Counted from the first letter of the stretch, positions 1 to 7,207 are shown. The stretch: DNA of 14,076 nt from Bacteroidales bacterium (GCA_012519525.1 JAAYQB010000114.1:1-14076), one strand, 5' to 3'. A program made the numbers and translations. Notes: generated by a model not told the origin, from the sequence alone.

Positions 1-5
1 AAAAG

Positions 6-35
6 GATGATGAACAAATGGAAATCATCTTTTTT
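6..35. terminator. Possible intrinsic terminator hairpin
   Basis: A 6-bp stem (GATGAT at 6-11, ATCATC at 24-29) closes a 12-nt loop and is followed on the plus strand by six T at 30-35. A run of A at 1-4 gives a shorter U-tract for minus-strand reading. It could end a gene lying left of the window, or the leftward transcript of the XRE gene. The stem is short and AT-rich, so this is tentative. Confidence 0.35.
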
Positions 36-163
36 GCTCTTTTTTCAAAAATTATTTCTATCAATTTTCAACCTTATTTTCATACAAAGACAAAATAAAT
101 TGGCTTTTTAAGGGTCGACTAATTAGCTTGTATCGTAATAATGCAAAAATATAAAAAAAATCA

Positions 164-191
164 ATACAAAAAATATGGTGCAAAAATACAA
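164..191. repeat. 28-bp direct repeat, copy 1
   Basis: These 28 bases are identical to 755-782. The copy lies 9 bp beyond the stop codon of the XRE-like gene, while the other copy lies about 105 bp upstream of its start, so the two bracket the gene. It begins ATACAAAAAATATGG and ends GCAAAAATACAA. Read on the minus strand it contains TATTTTTG (188-181), which fits the Bacteroidota -7 promoter box TAnnTTTG. Confidence 0.85.
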
Positions 192-200
192 TATTTTTCT

Positions 201-650
201 TTAACCTAAATCGGATAATTTTTTTTGTTTTTCTTGAATTATCAAGTCGCCTCGTTTTTCCGCTTCTAAATACTCTACTCTATCCCTTAACCATTCTATC
301 ATATCTTTTTGGTCTTTGATAGTATTTTTTAGAGTTATGTTTGTATTTTCGAGTGTCGAAATCAATTTTTCAGAATAAATGGAAGAATTTTTAGATTTAT
401 CGACTTTTTCTAAAAATTCGCTATTTTCTATATTTTGATGACATTTTCCGATAATTTTCAAATCAAATAAAACTTTTTCTATAGGAATATTCATCGCCTT
501 AGAAATCATTTTTAGCGTTTTAACTTTCAGATTATCAATATTGTTATAGCTTTTAAGGAATGACCCTTGACTTATTCCTATTTTATCGCAAAATTCGACT
601 TGCGAAATTTGTAATAATTTTAAATAATCTTTTAATTCTTTCAATTTCAA
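201..650 (-). CDS. XRE-type helix-turn-helix regulator with C-terminal coiled coil
   Basis: A 149-residue protein. Residues about 6-62 look like a lambda-repressor/XRE HTH: the stretch ISQVEFCDKIGISQGSF (15-31) has the usual turn and recognition-helix pattern, followed by a helix ending MNIPIEKVLF. Residues about 92-145 are charged and probably coiled coil (SEKLISTLENTNITLKN, then DMIEWLRDRVEYLEAEK), suggesting dimerisation. There is no peptidase or metabolite-binding domain. ATG at 650 is preceded only by AT-rich sequence. The gene stands alone on the minus strand, with an operator-like dyad (709-726) upstream and identical 28-bp repeats on both sides, which suggests autoregulation or past duplication of its control region. 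A DNA-binding role is well supported by the HTH; target genes are unknown. No toxin partner or phage gene is adjacent. Confidence 0.75.
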   Translation of the reverse strand: MKLKELKDYLKLLQISQVEFCDKIGISQGSFLKSYNNIDNLKVKTLKMISKAMNIPIEKVLFDLKIIGKCHQNIENSEFLEKVDKSKNSSIYSEKLISTLENTNITLKNTIKDQKDMIEWLRDRVEYLEAEKRGDLIIQEKQKKLSDLG

Positions 651-708
651 ATATATATTGATTGTTTTTTAAGTAATTTATTTCTTTTTTCTAATTATTT
701 TAACTTTT

Positions 709-726
709 AGTGATAATTGTATCGCT
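709..726. promoter_or_regulatory. Operator-like dyad upstream of the XRE gene
   Basis: AGTGATA-ATTG-TATCGCT is an interrupted palindrome with 7-bp arms matching at 6 positions and a 4-bp spacer. It lies about 60 bp upstream of the XRE-type start codon, where an autorepressor could bind. The size and symmetry suit a dimeric HTH protein. Binding by this protein is inference. Confidence 0.35.
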
Positions 727-754
727 TTTTGTTATATTTTTGTATTGAAAAATC

Positions 755-782
755 ATACAAAAAATATGGTGCAAAAATACAA
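755..782. repeat. 28-bp direct repeat, copy 2
   Basis: Identical over 28 bases to 164-191. It lies upstream of the minus-strand XRE gene and contains TATTTTTG on the minus strand (779-772), a consensus -7 box pointing at that gene. A -33 TTG is present but badly spaced (14 bp). It may therefore be the XRE promoter, implying a leader of roughly 115 nt. Confidence 0.85.
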
Positions 783-802
783 AAATTATTATACAAAATA
801 AA

Positions 803-979
803 GGTAGTACACCATTCTTACGATGAATAAACTATTTTTTTACCGCAGAGTTTCCAAAGAACACGCCAAGGTCGCAGAGTTTTCTTTGCGTTTTTTGTGG
901 TTAATCTTTGCGTTCTTTGCGGTTAAAATTATAAGTGAAAATGGTAGTATCCCATTCTTTTAGTGAATAAGCTATTTTT
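803..979. repeat. Imperfect 37-bp direct repeat pair, 140 bp apart
   Basis: The segments 803-839 and 943-979 align without gaps at about 30 of 37 positions. Both begin GGTAGTA, continue through CATTCTT and GTGAATAA or ATGAATAA, and end CTATTTTT. They bracket the hairpin element at 841-925, so the whole resembles a composite intergenic repeat unit rather than chance AT-rich similarity. Confidence 0.6.
841..925. repeat. Nested inverted-repeat element built from CGCAGAG/CGCAAAG words
   Basis: The outer arms ACCGCAGAG (842-850) and CTTTGCGGT (915-923) pair with one G-T wobble. An inner hairpin pairs CGCAGAG (873-879) with CTTTGCG (884-890) across four T. The motif CGCAGAG/CGCAAAG recurs in both orientations and is GC-richer than the surroundings. 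From memory, intergenic repeats made of such accgcaaagaacgcaaag words occur in many Bacteroidota and other genomes; their function is unknown. No ORF crosses it. Confidence 0.6.
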
Positions 980-986
980 ATAACAA

Positions 987-1016
987 AAAAAGATGCCGTT
1001 TAATTAGCATCTTTTT
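987..1016 (-). terminator. Intrinsic terminator of the tRNA-Ser/tRNA-Pro transcript
   Basis: A perfect 10-bp stem, AAAAAGATGC (987-996) with GCATCTTTTT (1007-1016), closes a 10-nt loop directly after the 3' end of the minus-strand tRNA-Pro gene. The A run in the plus strand becomes a U-tract on the minus transcript. The symmetry means it could also act in the other direction. Confidence 0.75.
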
Positions 1017-1017
1017 G

Positions 1018-1092
1018 TCGGGATAGCAAGATTCGAACTTGCGACCTCCTGCTCCCAAAGCAGGCGCGATAACCGGACTACGCTATATCCCG
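1018..1092 (-). tRNA. tRNA-Pro (anticodon UGG)
   Basis: Minus-strand cloverleaf of 75 nt. The acceptor arm CGGGATA pairs with TATCCCG, with discriminator A. The anticodon stem CCTGC/GCAGG closes the loop TTTGGGA, giving anticodon TGG, and the T arm carries GTTCGAAT. The 3' CCA is not encoded. It lies 7 nt downstream of tRNA-Ser and just upstream of a terminator, so the two are probably co-transcribed. Confidence 0.95.
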
Positions 1093-1098
1093 TTTCCA

Positions 1099-1186
<88 letters not shown>

Positions 1187-1207
1187 TACCTTTCAAAAAT
1201 TGAAATG

Positions 1208-1215
1208 CAAAAATA
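1208..1215 (-). promoter_or_regulatory. Candidate -7 box for the tRNA-Ser/tRNA-Pro transcript
   Basis: On the minus strand this reads TATTTTTG, a full match to the Bacteroidota -7 box TAnnTTTG, about 22 bp upstream of the first tRNA-Ser base. No good TTG is visible at the -33 position. Placement fits a short 5' leader. Confidence 0.5.
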
Positions 1216-1303
1216 GCTAATTTTTTAATATAAAATAGTATAATTGTTTTAATAAATTAAAAAATACAATATTTAATAGATTACTAACCACTTATCTCTT
1301 TTG

Positions 1304-1987
1304 TTAGTTTACGCTCAACTTATACCCCACTCCATATATATTTTCAATAACAATAGAATCGTCTGCACTTAAATATTTTCTTAACTTATTTATATACACA
1401 TCTATAGTTCGAGCATTGGCACTATCATTCGTTTTCCATACTTTTTCTAAAATAGAAGCTCTATCGGCTACATTTCCCATTTTTTTACATAAAAATCGCA
1501 ATAATTCCGATTCTTTAGGGGTCAGTTGGATTGTCTTTTTCTTCTTTCCAATCAACAGTTTTCGATTAGTATCAAAAATAAAACTGCCTATAGCGAAAAT
1601 TTCCTCATCGCCTCTTTTCTTTAAAGACGTATCAAAAGCCGCTTGTATTTTCTTAACTATTTCTCCCATGCTAAAAGGCTTGACAATAAAATCAATATCC
1701 GTCAATTGCAAGTCTTCTAATTCCTGTTTCTCCATCAATCTGTCAAGCATAAAAACAATGGGAATATGCTTATCGTAACGACGTATTTTCAATGCAATAT
1801 TTTCATTTTTTTGCATTGCATAACTGAGTAAACATAAATGAAAATCCTCTTGTTTAAAAGCCTCTTCTATTTGCAATTGTGTCTCACACAATCGAATTGA
1901 AAAACCTTTAGACAGTAAAAAAAGTCCTAAACTTTTAGCTAAACGCAGATTATCTCCGACAATAACAATTTTTCTTTTCTTTTCCAT
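1304..1987 (-). CDS. OmpR/RprY-like response regulator with degenerate receiver
   Basis: A 227-residue protein: receiver domain about 5-120, winged-helix (Trans_reg_C) DNA-binding domain about 130-227. The DNA-binding half is canonical, with LTPKESELLRFL, ARTIDVYINKLRKYL and a closing NIYGVGYKLSV. The receiver keeps the KPFSM motif (K103) but has lost key residues. The phospho-acceptor position carries Ser55 (LLSYAM where LLDVMM is usual), the acidic pair reads G11-D12, and the switch Thr/Ser is Leu81. Phosphorylation at the usual site should therefore be impossible. It resembles the RprY group of Bacteroidota from memory, probably as a divergent paralogue. Last gene of the ispE-TPR-regulator operon, starting 3 nt after the TPR gene. 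No histidine kinase is in the window. DNA binding is likely; the signal is unknown. Confidence 0.85.
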   Translation of the reverse strand: MEKKRKIVIVGDNLRLAKSLGLFLLSKGFSIRLCETQLQIEEAFKQEDFHLCLLSYAMQKNENIALKIRRYDKHIPIVFMLDRLMEKQELEDLQLTDIDFIVKPFSMGEIVKKIQAAFDTSLKKRGDEEIFAIGSFIFDTNRKLLIGKKKKTIQLTPKESELLRFLCKKMGNVADRASILEKVWKTNDSANARTIDVYINKLRKYLSADDSIVIENIYGVGYKLSVN

Positions 1988-1990
1988 TGC

Positions 1991-3238
1991 TTATTTACAG
2001 TATCTTTTCAATCTTTTTTCAGCTTCTTGATGGTGCAAAGCAGCTGCTTTTTTCAAGTCTTCACAAGCACCATTCACGTCTTTGAGTGCATCTTTGCAAG
2101 CACCACGATAAAAATACGCCTCCCCCAGAGTGGCATTGTATTTTATGGCTAAAGTGAAATCGGCGATAGCTTCGTCGTATTTGGTTTGTTCTAAATATAT
2201 TTTACCTCTCGACAAATATATTTGCCACGATTTCGGACTCAACTGTATGGCTTTGGCATAATCATTAAGCGCCAAGGATTGTCGCTTTCTTTTTATATGA
2301 TTTTCGGCACGGTAAACATACACCATATAGTCGTTTTTATTCAAGGTAATGGCTTTTGTAAAATCTTTCTGTGCATTGATAGAATCGCCTAAAAACGTAT
2401 AACACAATCCCCTTTTAGCATACCATTCCGATTGTTTTTTTCTAAAATTTGTAATCAAATAGCTGTAATCTTTCAACGCTTCTTTCTCTTGTTTTAACTC
2501 AAAAAGCATATCGGCTTTGCGTTGCCATACATCTTCGCTTGCTAATCTTAGACCGATTGCTTTTTCATAATCATTCAGTGCCGAAGTGTATTCGCCGGCT
2601 ATTTGATAGAGTTTTCCTCTTTCATAATAAGCATCGGCATACTTGGCATTCAACGCTATAACCTTTGTTAAATCCTGAATGGCATCTTGATGATTATCCA
2701 ATCCTTGATGTATTAAAAATCGCCGATAATACAATTCCCATGATGGATTGTCTTTGATTTCAATGAACTGATTATAATCTTTGAGGCTTTCATTCAATTT
2801 ACCCATAGCATAAAAAATATCGCCTCTCAACAAATAAGCGTTATGGAAATTTTTGTTTAACTCCATCACTTTTTGCACATCCGCCAATGCTTTCGAGTTA
2901 TCTTTTTTTATGTTAAAATAAAGAGAAGCTCTATAGTAATAAGCCTGATAATAAGACGGATTTTTAGCAATCGCCTGCGAATAATCCACCAAAGCCGAAT
3001 CGTATTTCTTCACTGCCTCATACGACTGTCCTCTACCCAAATAGGCTTCGTAATAATAGCTGCTTTTTTTGATGATTTCGCTAAAAGTTTGTATGGCACC
3101 TCTGTAATCTTTGCGTTGCTGTTTTTCTAAAGCACTGTCGTACAATCTTGATAGTTCTTGAGAATAAATAATGTTAGTAAAGCATAGCAAAGCCATCCAT
3201 AAGATTGTTTTTTTGATTATCGTTAATTGTCGTATCAT
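1991..3238 (-). CDS. Exported TPR-repeat protein (11 TPRs)
   Basis: A 415-residue protein. The N-terminus has a basic start, a hydrophobic core (about 11-22) and IIYSQE, which looks like a Sec signal peptide cleaved near residue 26, so the protein is probably periplasmic or attached to the outer membrane; no lipobox Cys is seen. The rest is an almost unbroken array of about eleven 34-residue tetratricopeptide repeats with the usual AY..RG..Y......Y..A..DY..AI.L.P pattern, ending in a unit with GACEDLKKAAAL and a final Cys. TPR arrays are protein-binding scaffolds; there is no catalytic domain. The gene sits between ispE and the degenerate response regulator with 3-nt gaps on both sides, so co-expression is very likely. 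Partner unknown. Confidence 0.85.
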   Translation of the reverse strand: MIRQLTIIKKTILWMALLCFTNIIYSQELSRLYDSALEKQQRKDYRGAIQTFSEIIKKSSYYYEAYLGRGQSYEAVKKYDSALVDYSQAIAKNPSYYQAYYYRASLYFNIKKDNSKALADVQKVMELNKNFHNAYLLRGDIFYAMGKLNESLKDYNQFIEIKDNPSWELYYRRFLIHQGLDNHQDAIQDLTKVIALNAKYADAYYERGKLYQIAGEYTSALNDYEKAIGLRLASEDVWQRKADMLFELKQEKEALKDYSYLITNFRKKQSEWYAKRGLCYTFLGDSINAQKDFTKAITLNKNDYMVYVYRAENHIKRKRQSLALNDYAKAIQLSPKSWQIYLSRGKIYLEQTKYDEAIADFTLAIKYNATLGEAYFYRGACKDALKDVNGACEDLKKAAALHHQEAEKRLKRYCK

Positions 3239-3241
3239 TTT

Positions 3242-4057
3242 TTATAATTTACCTATCCATTGAAAATAATCTTGCTGAAAAGTAGTGATTTTTTCAGGCA
3301 TTTTATCGAAAATACCATACAAAGACGAACCGCTTCCGCTCATTGCTGCATAAACGGCTCCCTTTTCGTACAATTCGTCTTTTATTTTTTGCAATAAAGG
3401 ATATTGTGGAAAAATCCATTTTTCAAAATCATTGACTACATTATTTTTCCATTGATAAAGAGGCTGTTGTATTAATTCTTCCAAAGGAACAGCGGGCTGC
3501 GATGCTTGTGCCGTCGCATAAGCCTTGGCAGTATTAATATGAATAGGCGGTTTGACGATATAAATGTATTTATCCTTTAAAGAAAACGACGGTAAATAAC
3601 GCAGTTCGTTACCTCTTCCGCTTCCTATAGAAGGTTTATTATCAATAAAAAAACTACAATCGCTTCCTAATTCTGCAGCATAATTTTTTAGCATTTCCGA
3701 AGTCAATTGTAAGTCGAAAAATTTATTCAACAATAACAATGTAAAGGCAGCATCAGCCGAACCTCCGCCTAAACCCGCACCTAAGGGAATGTTTTTATAT
3801 AAATACAATTGTATAGGCGGCAATTGATAAGCCTTTTGTAATAAATAATAAGCACGAACGCAAAGATTATCTTCAGCCGTAAAATCGGTAGCAATTCCAC
3901 CGCTTTTAAAACAAAAACTATCTCTTTTCTTCACTTCAATTACATCGTATAAACCATATACAGGCAAAAACACAGTAGCGATATTGTGATAACCGTCACT
4001 ACGTTTCGATATAATTTGCAATCCTATATTTATTTTACAATTGGGAAATGCCAACAT
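3242..4057 (-). CDS. ispE: 4-diphosphocytidyl-2-C-methyl-D-erythritol kinase
   Basis: A GHMP-family kinase of 271 residues, phosphorylating the 2-hydroxyl of CDP-methylerythritol with ATP in the cytoplasmic MEP pathway to isopentenyl diphosphate. Seen in order: FPNCKINIGL with Lys8, RSDGYH (19-24) for substrate binding, the ATP loop PLGAGLGGGSADAAF (91-105), ELGSDCSFF with the expected catalytic Asp133, and the third GHMP motif AMSGSGSSLYGIF (238-250). Length is close to the family norm. I place the start at ATG 4057; a TTG 15 bp further upstream would also be in frame, but the ATG matches the usual N-terminus and leaves a sensible leader from the promoter at 4089-4118. First gene of an operon with the TPR and response-regulator genes. 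A MEP pathway is implied for this organism. Confidence 0.95.
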   Translation of the reverse strand: MLAFPNCKINIGLQIISKRSDGYHNIATVFLPVYGLYDVIEVKKRDSFCFKSGGIATDFTAEDNLCVRAYYLLQKAYQLPPIQLYLYKNIPLGAGLGGGSADAAFTLLLLNKFFDLQLTSEMLKNYAAELGSDCSFFIDNKPSIGSGRGNELRYLPSFSLKDKYIYIVKPPIHINTAKAYATAQASQPAVPLEELIQQPLYQWKNNVVNDFEKWIFPQYPLLQKIKDELYEKGAVYAAMSGSGSSLYGIFDKMPEKITTFQQDYFQWIGKL

Positions 4058-4088
4058 ACTTACTAAAAACAATTAATATTCTCAAATG

Positions 4089-4118
4089 CAAATGTATAAT
4101 TTTTTTTCATTATCACAA
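4089..4118 (-). promoter_or_regulatory. Promoter of the ispE-TPR-response regulator operon
   Basis: On the minus strand, TTG (4118-4116) is followed after 19 bp by TACATTTG (4096-4089). This matches the Bacteroidota sigma consensus TTG-N17-23-TAnnTTTG. The expected start of transcription near 4082 would give a leader of about 25 nt before ATG 4057. It shares a 194-bp intergenic region with the divergent ATPase operon. Confidence 0.65.
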
Positions 4119-4218
4119 CACTTTTTTTAAAATTGATTATCAACTTAAATAAACTATAAGAAATAAAACATTCATCAATAATTTTCTTCGTTTAGAAGTA
4201 TTCTATGCTTTTTTTATG

Positions 4219-4226
4219 TATTTTTG
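4219..4226 (+). promoter_or_regulatory. Candidate -7 box for the GldA-like operon
   Basis: TATTTTTG fits TAnnTTTG and lies 25 bp before the chosen ATG at 4252. No convincing TTG is found 17-23 bp upstream, so the -33 element is weak. The in-frame upstream ATG at 4216 would lie within or before this box, which argues against it as the start. Confidence 0.45.
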
Positions 4227-4251
4227 CTTCCTAAAAAGAAAGCGAAACTCT

Positions 4252-5154
4252 ATGTCTATTATTGTAAAAAATATTACTAAAACTTATGGCAGTCAAAAAG
4301 CTGTCAACGATGTGTCTTTTGAAGTAAAACAAGGCGAAATTGTAGGATTATTAGGACCTAACGGTGCCGGAAAATCTACTTTAATGAAGATTATCACTTG
4401 TTACAAACTGCCGACTTCCGGTTCTGTAAGTGTTTGCGGATTTGATATCATAGAAGATGCGCAAGCCATAAAAAAACGTATCGGCTACCTTCCCGAAAAC
4501 AATCCTTTGTATTTGGATATGTATGTTAAAGAAAGTTTGGGTTTTGTAGCACGCATCTATAAAAAGAAAAACATAAAAGCCCGTATTGAAGAAGTAATAG
4601 CTTTAACAGGATTGGAAAAAGAAAAACACAAGAAAATAGCTGCTTTATCGAAAGGATATCGCCAACGTGTGGGATTAGCTCAATCGCTTATCCACGACCC
4701 GGAAGTATTGATTTTGGATGAACCCACTTCAGGATTAGACCCTAATCAATTGGTTGACATACGTAATCTGATTAAAGACATAGGTAAATCGAAAACGGTT
4801 TTGTTTTCAACTCATATTATGCAAGAAGCCGAAGCTATTTGTAATCGTGTAATTATCATAGATAAAGGAATTATCAAAGCCGACGATACCATTGAAAATT
4901 TACAAAAATCACTGACTTCGCAATTCTCATTTACGATACAATTAGATAAAGCTATTAATATTCAAAAACTAAAAAATATCAAAGACGTTATCTCAGTGAA
5001 AGAAGCTGAAAACAACACTTATTTGATTGAATCTAAATCAAATATAGCATCTCAAATACAAAAAATAATTATCGAAGAAAAAGCCATAGTGTTAGACCTT
5101 CATCGAAAAGATTATTCGATGGAAACCATCTTTCGTGAATTAACCAAGAAATAA
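4252..5154 (+). CDS. gldA: GldA-type ABC transporter ATP-binding protein
   Basis: A 300-residue ABC ATPase beginning MSIIVKNITKTYG. Walker A GPNGAGKST is at 35-43, Q-loop region GYLPENNPLYLDMYVKE at 78-94, signature LSKGYRQRVGLAQ at 132-144, Walker B LILDEP at 153-158, D-loop GLDP at 161-164 and H-loop STHIM with His188; all catalytic residues are intact. The C-terminal 90 residues form the accessory domain of the ABC-2/drug-export type. The sequence closely follows Flavobacterium GldA as I remember it (notably the PLYLDMYVKE and GLDPNQLV stretches). GldA works with membrane proteins GldF and GldG, which are not in the window, so the export substrate and any gliding role are unproven; such ATPases also occur in non-gliding relatives. 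First gene of an operon, 1 nt before the BatA gene. Confidence 0.85.
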   Translation: MSIIVKNITKTYGSQKAVNDVSFEVKQGEIVGLLGPNGAGKSTLMKIITCYKLPTSGSVSVCGFDIIEDAQAIKKRIGYLPENNPLYLDMYVKESLGFVARIYKKKNIKARIEEVIALTGLEKEKHKKIAALSKGYRQRVGLAQSLIHDPEVLILDEPTSGLDPNQLVDIRNLIKDIGKSKTVLFSTHIMQEAEAICNRVIIIDKGIIKADDTIENLQKSLTSQFSFTIQLDKAINIQKLKNIKDVISVKEAENNTYLIESKSNIASQIQKIIIEEKAIVLDLHRKDYSMETIFRELTKK

Positions 5155-5155
5155 T

Positions 5156-7207
5156 ATGTATTTTATCAATCCTTTGTTTCTTTATGCACTATTTGCCATA
5201 GCAATTCCTATTGCTGTGCATCTTTTTAATTTTCAAAGATTTAAAATATTTTATTTTTCCGACACCCGATTTATAAAAAACTTAAAACAACGAACACAAC
5301 GGCAATCTCAGTTGAAGAAACTGATTATATTATCATTACGAATTATCGCCATTATTGCCATTGTATTTGCATTTGCACGTCCTTATATTCCTTTAGAAAA
5401 AAACAAAGGACAATCGAAAGGAATTTATCATATTGTGCTTTATGTAGATAATTCGTTTTCGATGGAAGGCATTTCTCGACGCGGCACTTTATTGGACGAA
5501 GCAAAAGAAAAAGCAAAATCAATCAGTCAAGCCTATAGCGAAGAAGATAGGTTTATGCTGATAACCAACGATTTCTCGGCTAAACATCAGCAGTTTTTCT
5601 CAAAAGAAGAAATTAAAAAAGAAATTGACGCCATTCAAATTTCAGCGGTATCTCGTCCTTTAGACCTCGTTATGAATTATGCTTTATTGCATTTATCACG
5701 CCAGCAAACTGCCAATCAGAAAGTATATATTATTTCCGATTTTCAACAAAGCATGTCAAACTTTGCAAACATTCCGAAAGATGAAAACACCTACACTTAT
5801 CTTATCCCTTTAAAAGCCAACACGATTAACAATGTATACATAGACACGGCTTGGTTTGAAACACCTATTTTTCAAGTCGAACAAGCCAATACGCTTCGTC
5901 TGATACTAAAAAACAGTTCGAAGAATGAGGTGGAAAAATTGCCTGTCAAACTTTTTGTCAACAACAAGCAAAAAGCCGTAGCATCGGCAGACATCAAAGC
6001 AAACGGAACAACGGAAGTAAAAATGAATTTTACTGTTTTTGAAAAAGGACTGCAACACGCTCACATCGAAATATTGGATTATCCCATCAATTTCGACGAC
6101 AAACTCTATTTTACATTCTATATTGACGATACCTACTCGGTTTTAAGTATTTATGGCGAAAAAGAAAACACATTTTTAAACGCTTTATTTCAAAACGATT
6201 CTTCTATTAATTATCACACTATCAACGAACACAACATTGATTATGCCACTTTAAAGAATCAAGATTTAATCATATTAGACCAAGTAAAAGAGCAAAGCAG
6301 CGGTTTTATCAGTGCCATTGAAGACTATGTACGACAAGGTGGCAACTTGCTGATAATTCCTTCTATCAATAAAGATATTGCCATGAGCAATATTTTAAAT
6401 CAACGTCTTAACATTAGTCGTTTTGAAAGTTTAGACAGTCAAAAAACACGTTTTGCAGCACTCAATTTAGAACACGATATCTACAATCATATTTTTGAAA
6501 AAATAGATGCCAACATGGATTATCCCAATGTGTTTTATTATTATGTACTAAGTAAAGGAATTTTCCATAACAAACAAACTTTGATTCGATTAGAAAACAA
6601 TCACGACTTTTTATGTGTCTATCCCATAGAGAAAGGCAATGTTTATCTGCTCGCCACTCCTTTGGACAATGCTTACAGCGAATTTCAAAAACATGCTCTT
6701 TTTGTTCCCACTATTTACAATATGGCTATATTGGCTAACATACAAGAAAAACCGTATTATACTATAGGTGAAAACTTTCGAATTCCTTTAAATAAAATTG
6801 AAATACAAGCGGATAACATTATAGAAATAACGCATCCGACCACGAATTTTTCATTTATACCCGAAATTAGAAATCAAATGTCGGGACTGAGCATTTTTGT
6901 ACACGACCAAATAAAAGAAGCCAACAACTATTTAATCAAAGACAAAGAAAATATCATCGGCGGATTGTCTTTTAACTATAACCGAAAAGAATCGGAAATG
7001 GTTTTTTACAACAAATCGAACTTGGAAGAACATATAAAAGACAATGAACTAACAAATTATACTGTTCTTAATTTGCAAAACAAATCAACCAATGCCATTA
7101 TCAGCGAAATAGAAACAACAGGCACACGGCTTTGGCAATATTTTATTCTATTAGCACTTGCGGCTTTATTAAGCGAAGTTTTATTGTTAAGATTATGGAA
7201 GCCGTAG
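5156..7207 (+). CDS. BatA-domain / VWA-like membrane protein
   Basis: A 683-residue protein. The N-terminus FINPLFLYALFAIAIPIAVHLFNFQRFK is the typical BatA (aerotolerance regulator N-terminal) helix, with a second membrane helix at about 56-75. A von Willebrand A-like domain follows with an intact MIDAS start DNSFS (98-102) and a strand VYIISDFQQS (about 193-202). A middle segment around LIILDQVKE...YVRQGGNLLIIPS resembles the glutamine-amidotransferase-like fold found in such proteins. A third membrane helix ends the protein (about 660-678). Most of the chain should lie outside the cytoplasm. Proteins of this size and layout are common in Bacteroidota; their function is not established. The gene starts 1 nt after the ATPase stop, implying coupled translation, and its last 13 bp overlap the LuxE-like gene. 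Confidence 0.8.
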   Translation: MYFINPLFLYALFAIAIPIAVHLFNFQRFKIFYFSDTRFIKNLKQRTQRQSQLKKLIILSLRIIAIIAIVFAFARPYIPLEKNKGQSKGIYHIVLYVDNSFSMEGISRRGTLLDEAKEKAKSISQAYSEEDRFMLITNDFSAKHQQFFSKEEIKKEIDAIQISAVSRPLDLVMNYALLHLSRQQTANQKVYIISDFQQSMSNFANIPKDENTYTYLIPLKANTINNVYIDTAWFETPIFQVEQANTLRLILKNSSKNEVEKLPVKLFVNNKQKAVASADIKANGTTEVKMNFTVFEKGLQHAHIEILDYPINFDDKLYFTFYIDDTYSVLSIYGEKENTFLNALFQNDSSINYHTINEHNIDYATLKNQDLIILDQVKEQSSGFISAIEDYVRQGGNLLIIPSINKDIAMSNILNQRLNISRFESLDSQKTRFAALNLEHDIYNHIFEKIDANMDYPNVFYYYVLSKGIFHNKQTLIRLENNHDFLCVYPIEKGNVYLLATPLDNAYSEFQKHALFVPTIYNMAILANIQEKPYYTIGENFRIPLNKIEIQADNIIEITHPTTNFSFIPEIRNQMSGLSIFVHDQIKEANNYLIKDKENIIGGLSFNYNRKESEMVFYNKSNLEEHIKDNELTNYTVLNLQNKSTNAIISEIETTGTRLWQYFILLALAALLSEVLLLRLWKP

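Larger units (their letters stand above)
651..986. other. Gene-free region rich in repeats
   Basis: This stretch between the XRE gene and the tRNA terminator holds no credible ORF. From left to right it contains an operator-like dyad (709-726), the second 28-bp repeat (755-782), a 37-bp unit (803-839) repeated imperfectly at 943-979, and between these a GC-richer nested hairpin element (841-925). Confidence 0.7.

Noticed and set aside
7..111. 34-codon ORF on the plus strand starting ATGATGAAC
   Set aside because: It is mostly Phe/Leu/Ile/Lys from AT-rich DNA, overlaps the hairpin at 6-29, and shows no recognisable signal or domain.
201..650. XRE protein as antitoxin of a toxin-antitoxin pair
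   Set aside because: No small partner gene lies on either side; the neighbouring DNA is non-coding.
164..782. The 28-bp repeats as insertion-sequence target duplications or a CRISPR array
   Set aside because: There is no transposase or terminal inverted repeat, 28 bp is too long for typical target duplications, and two copies 591 bp apart around a gene do not form a CRISPR array.
4216..4251. Upstream in-frame ATG for the GldA-like protein
   Set aside because: It lies just before a TATTTTTG promoter box and would add 12 residues absent from the family; ATG 4252 matches the usual MSI..KNITKTYG start.
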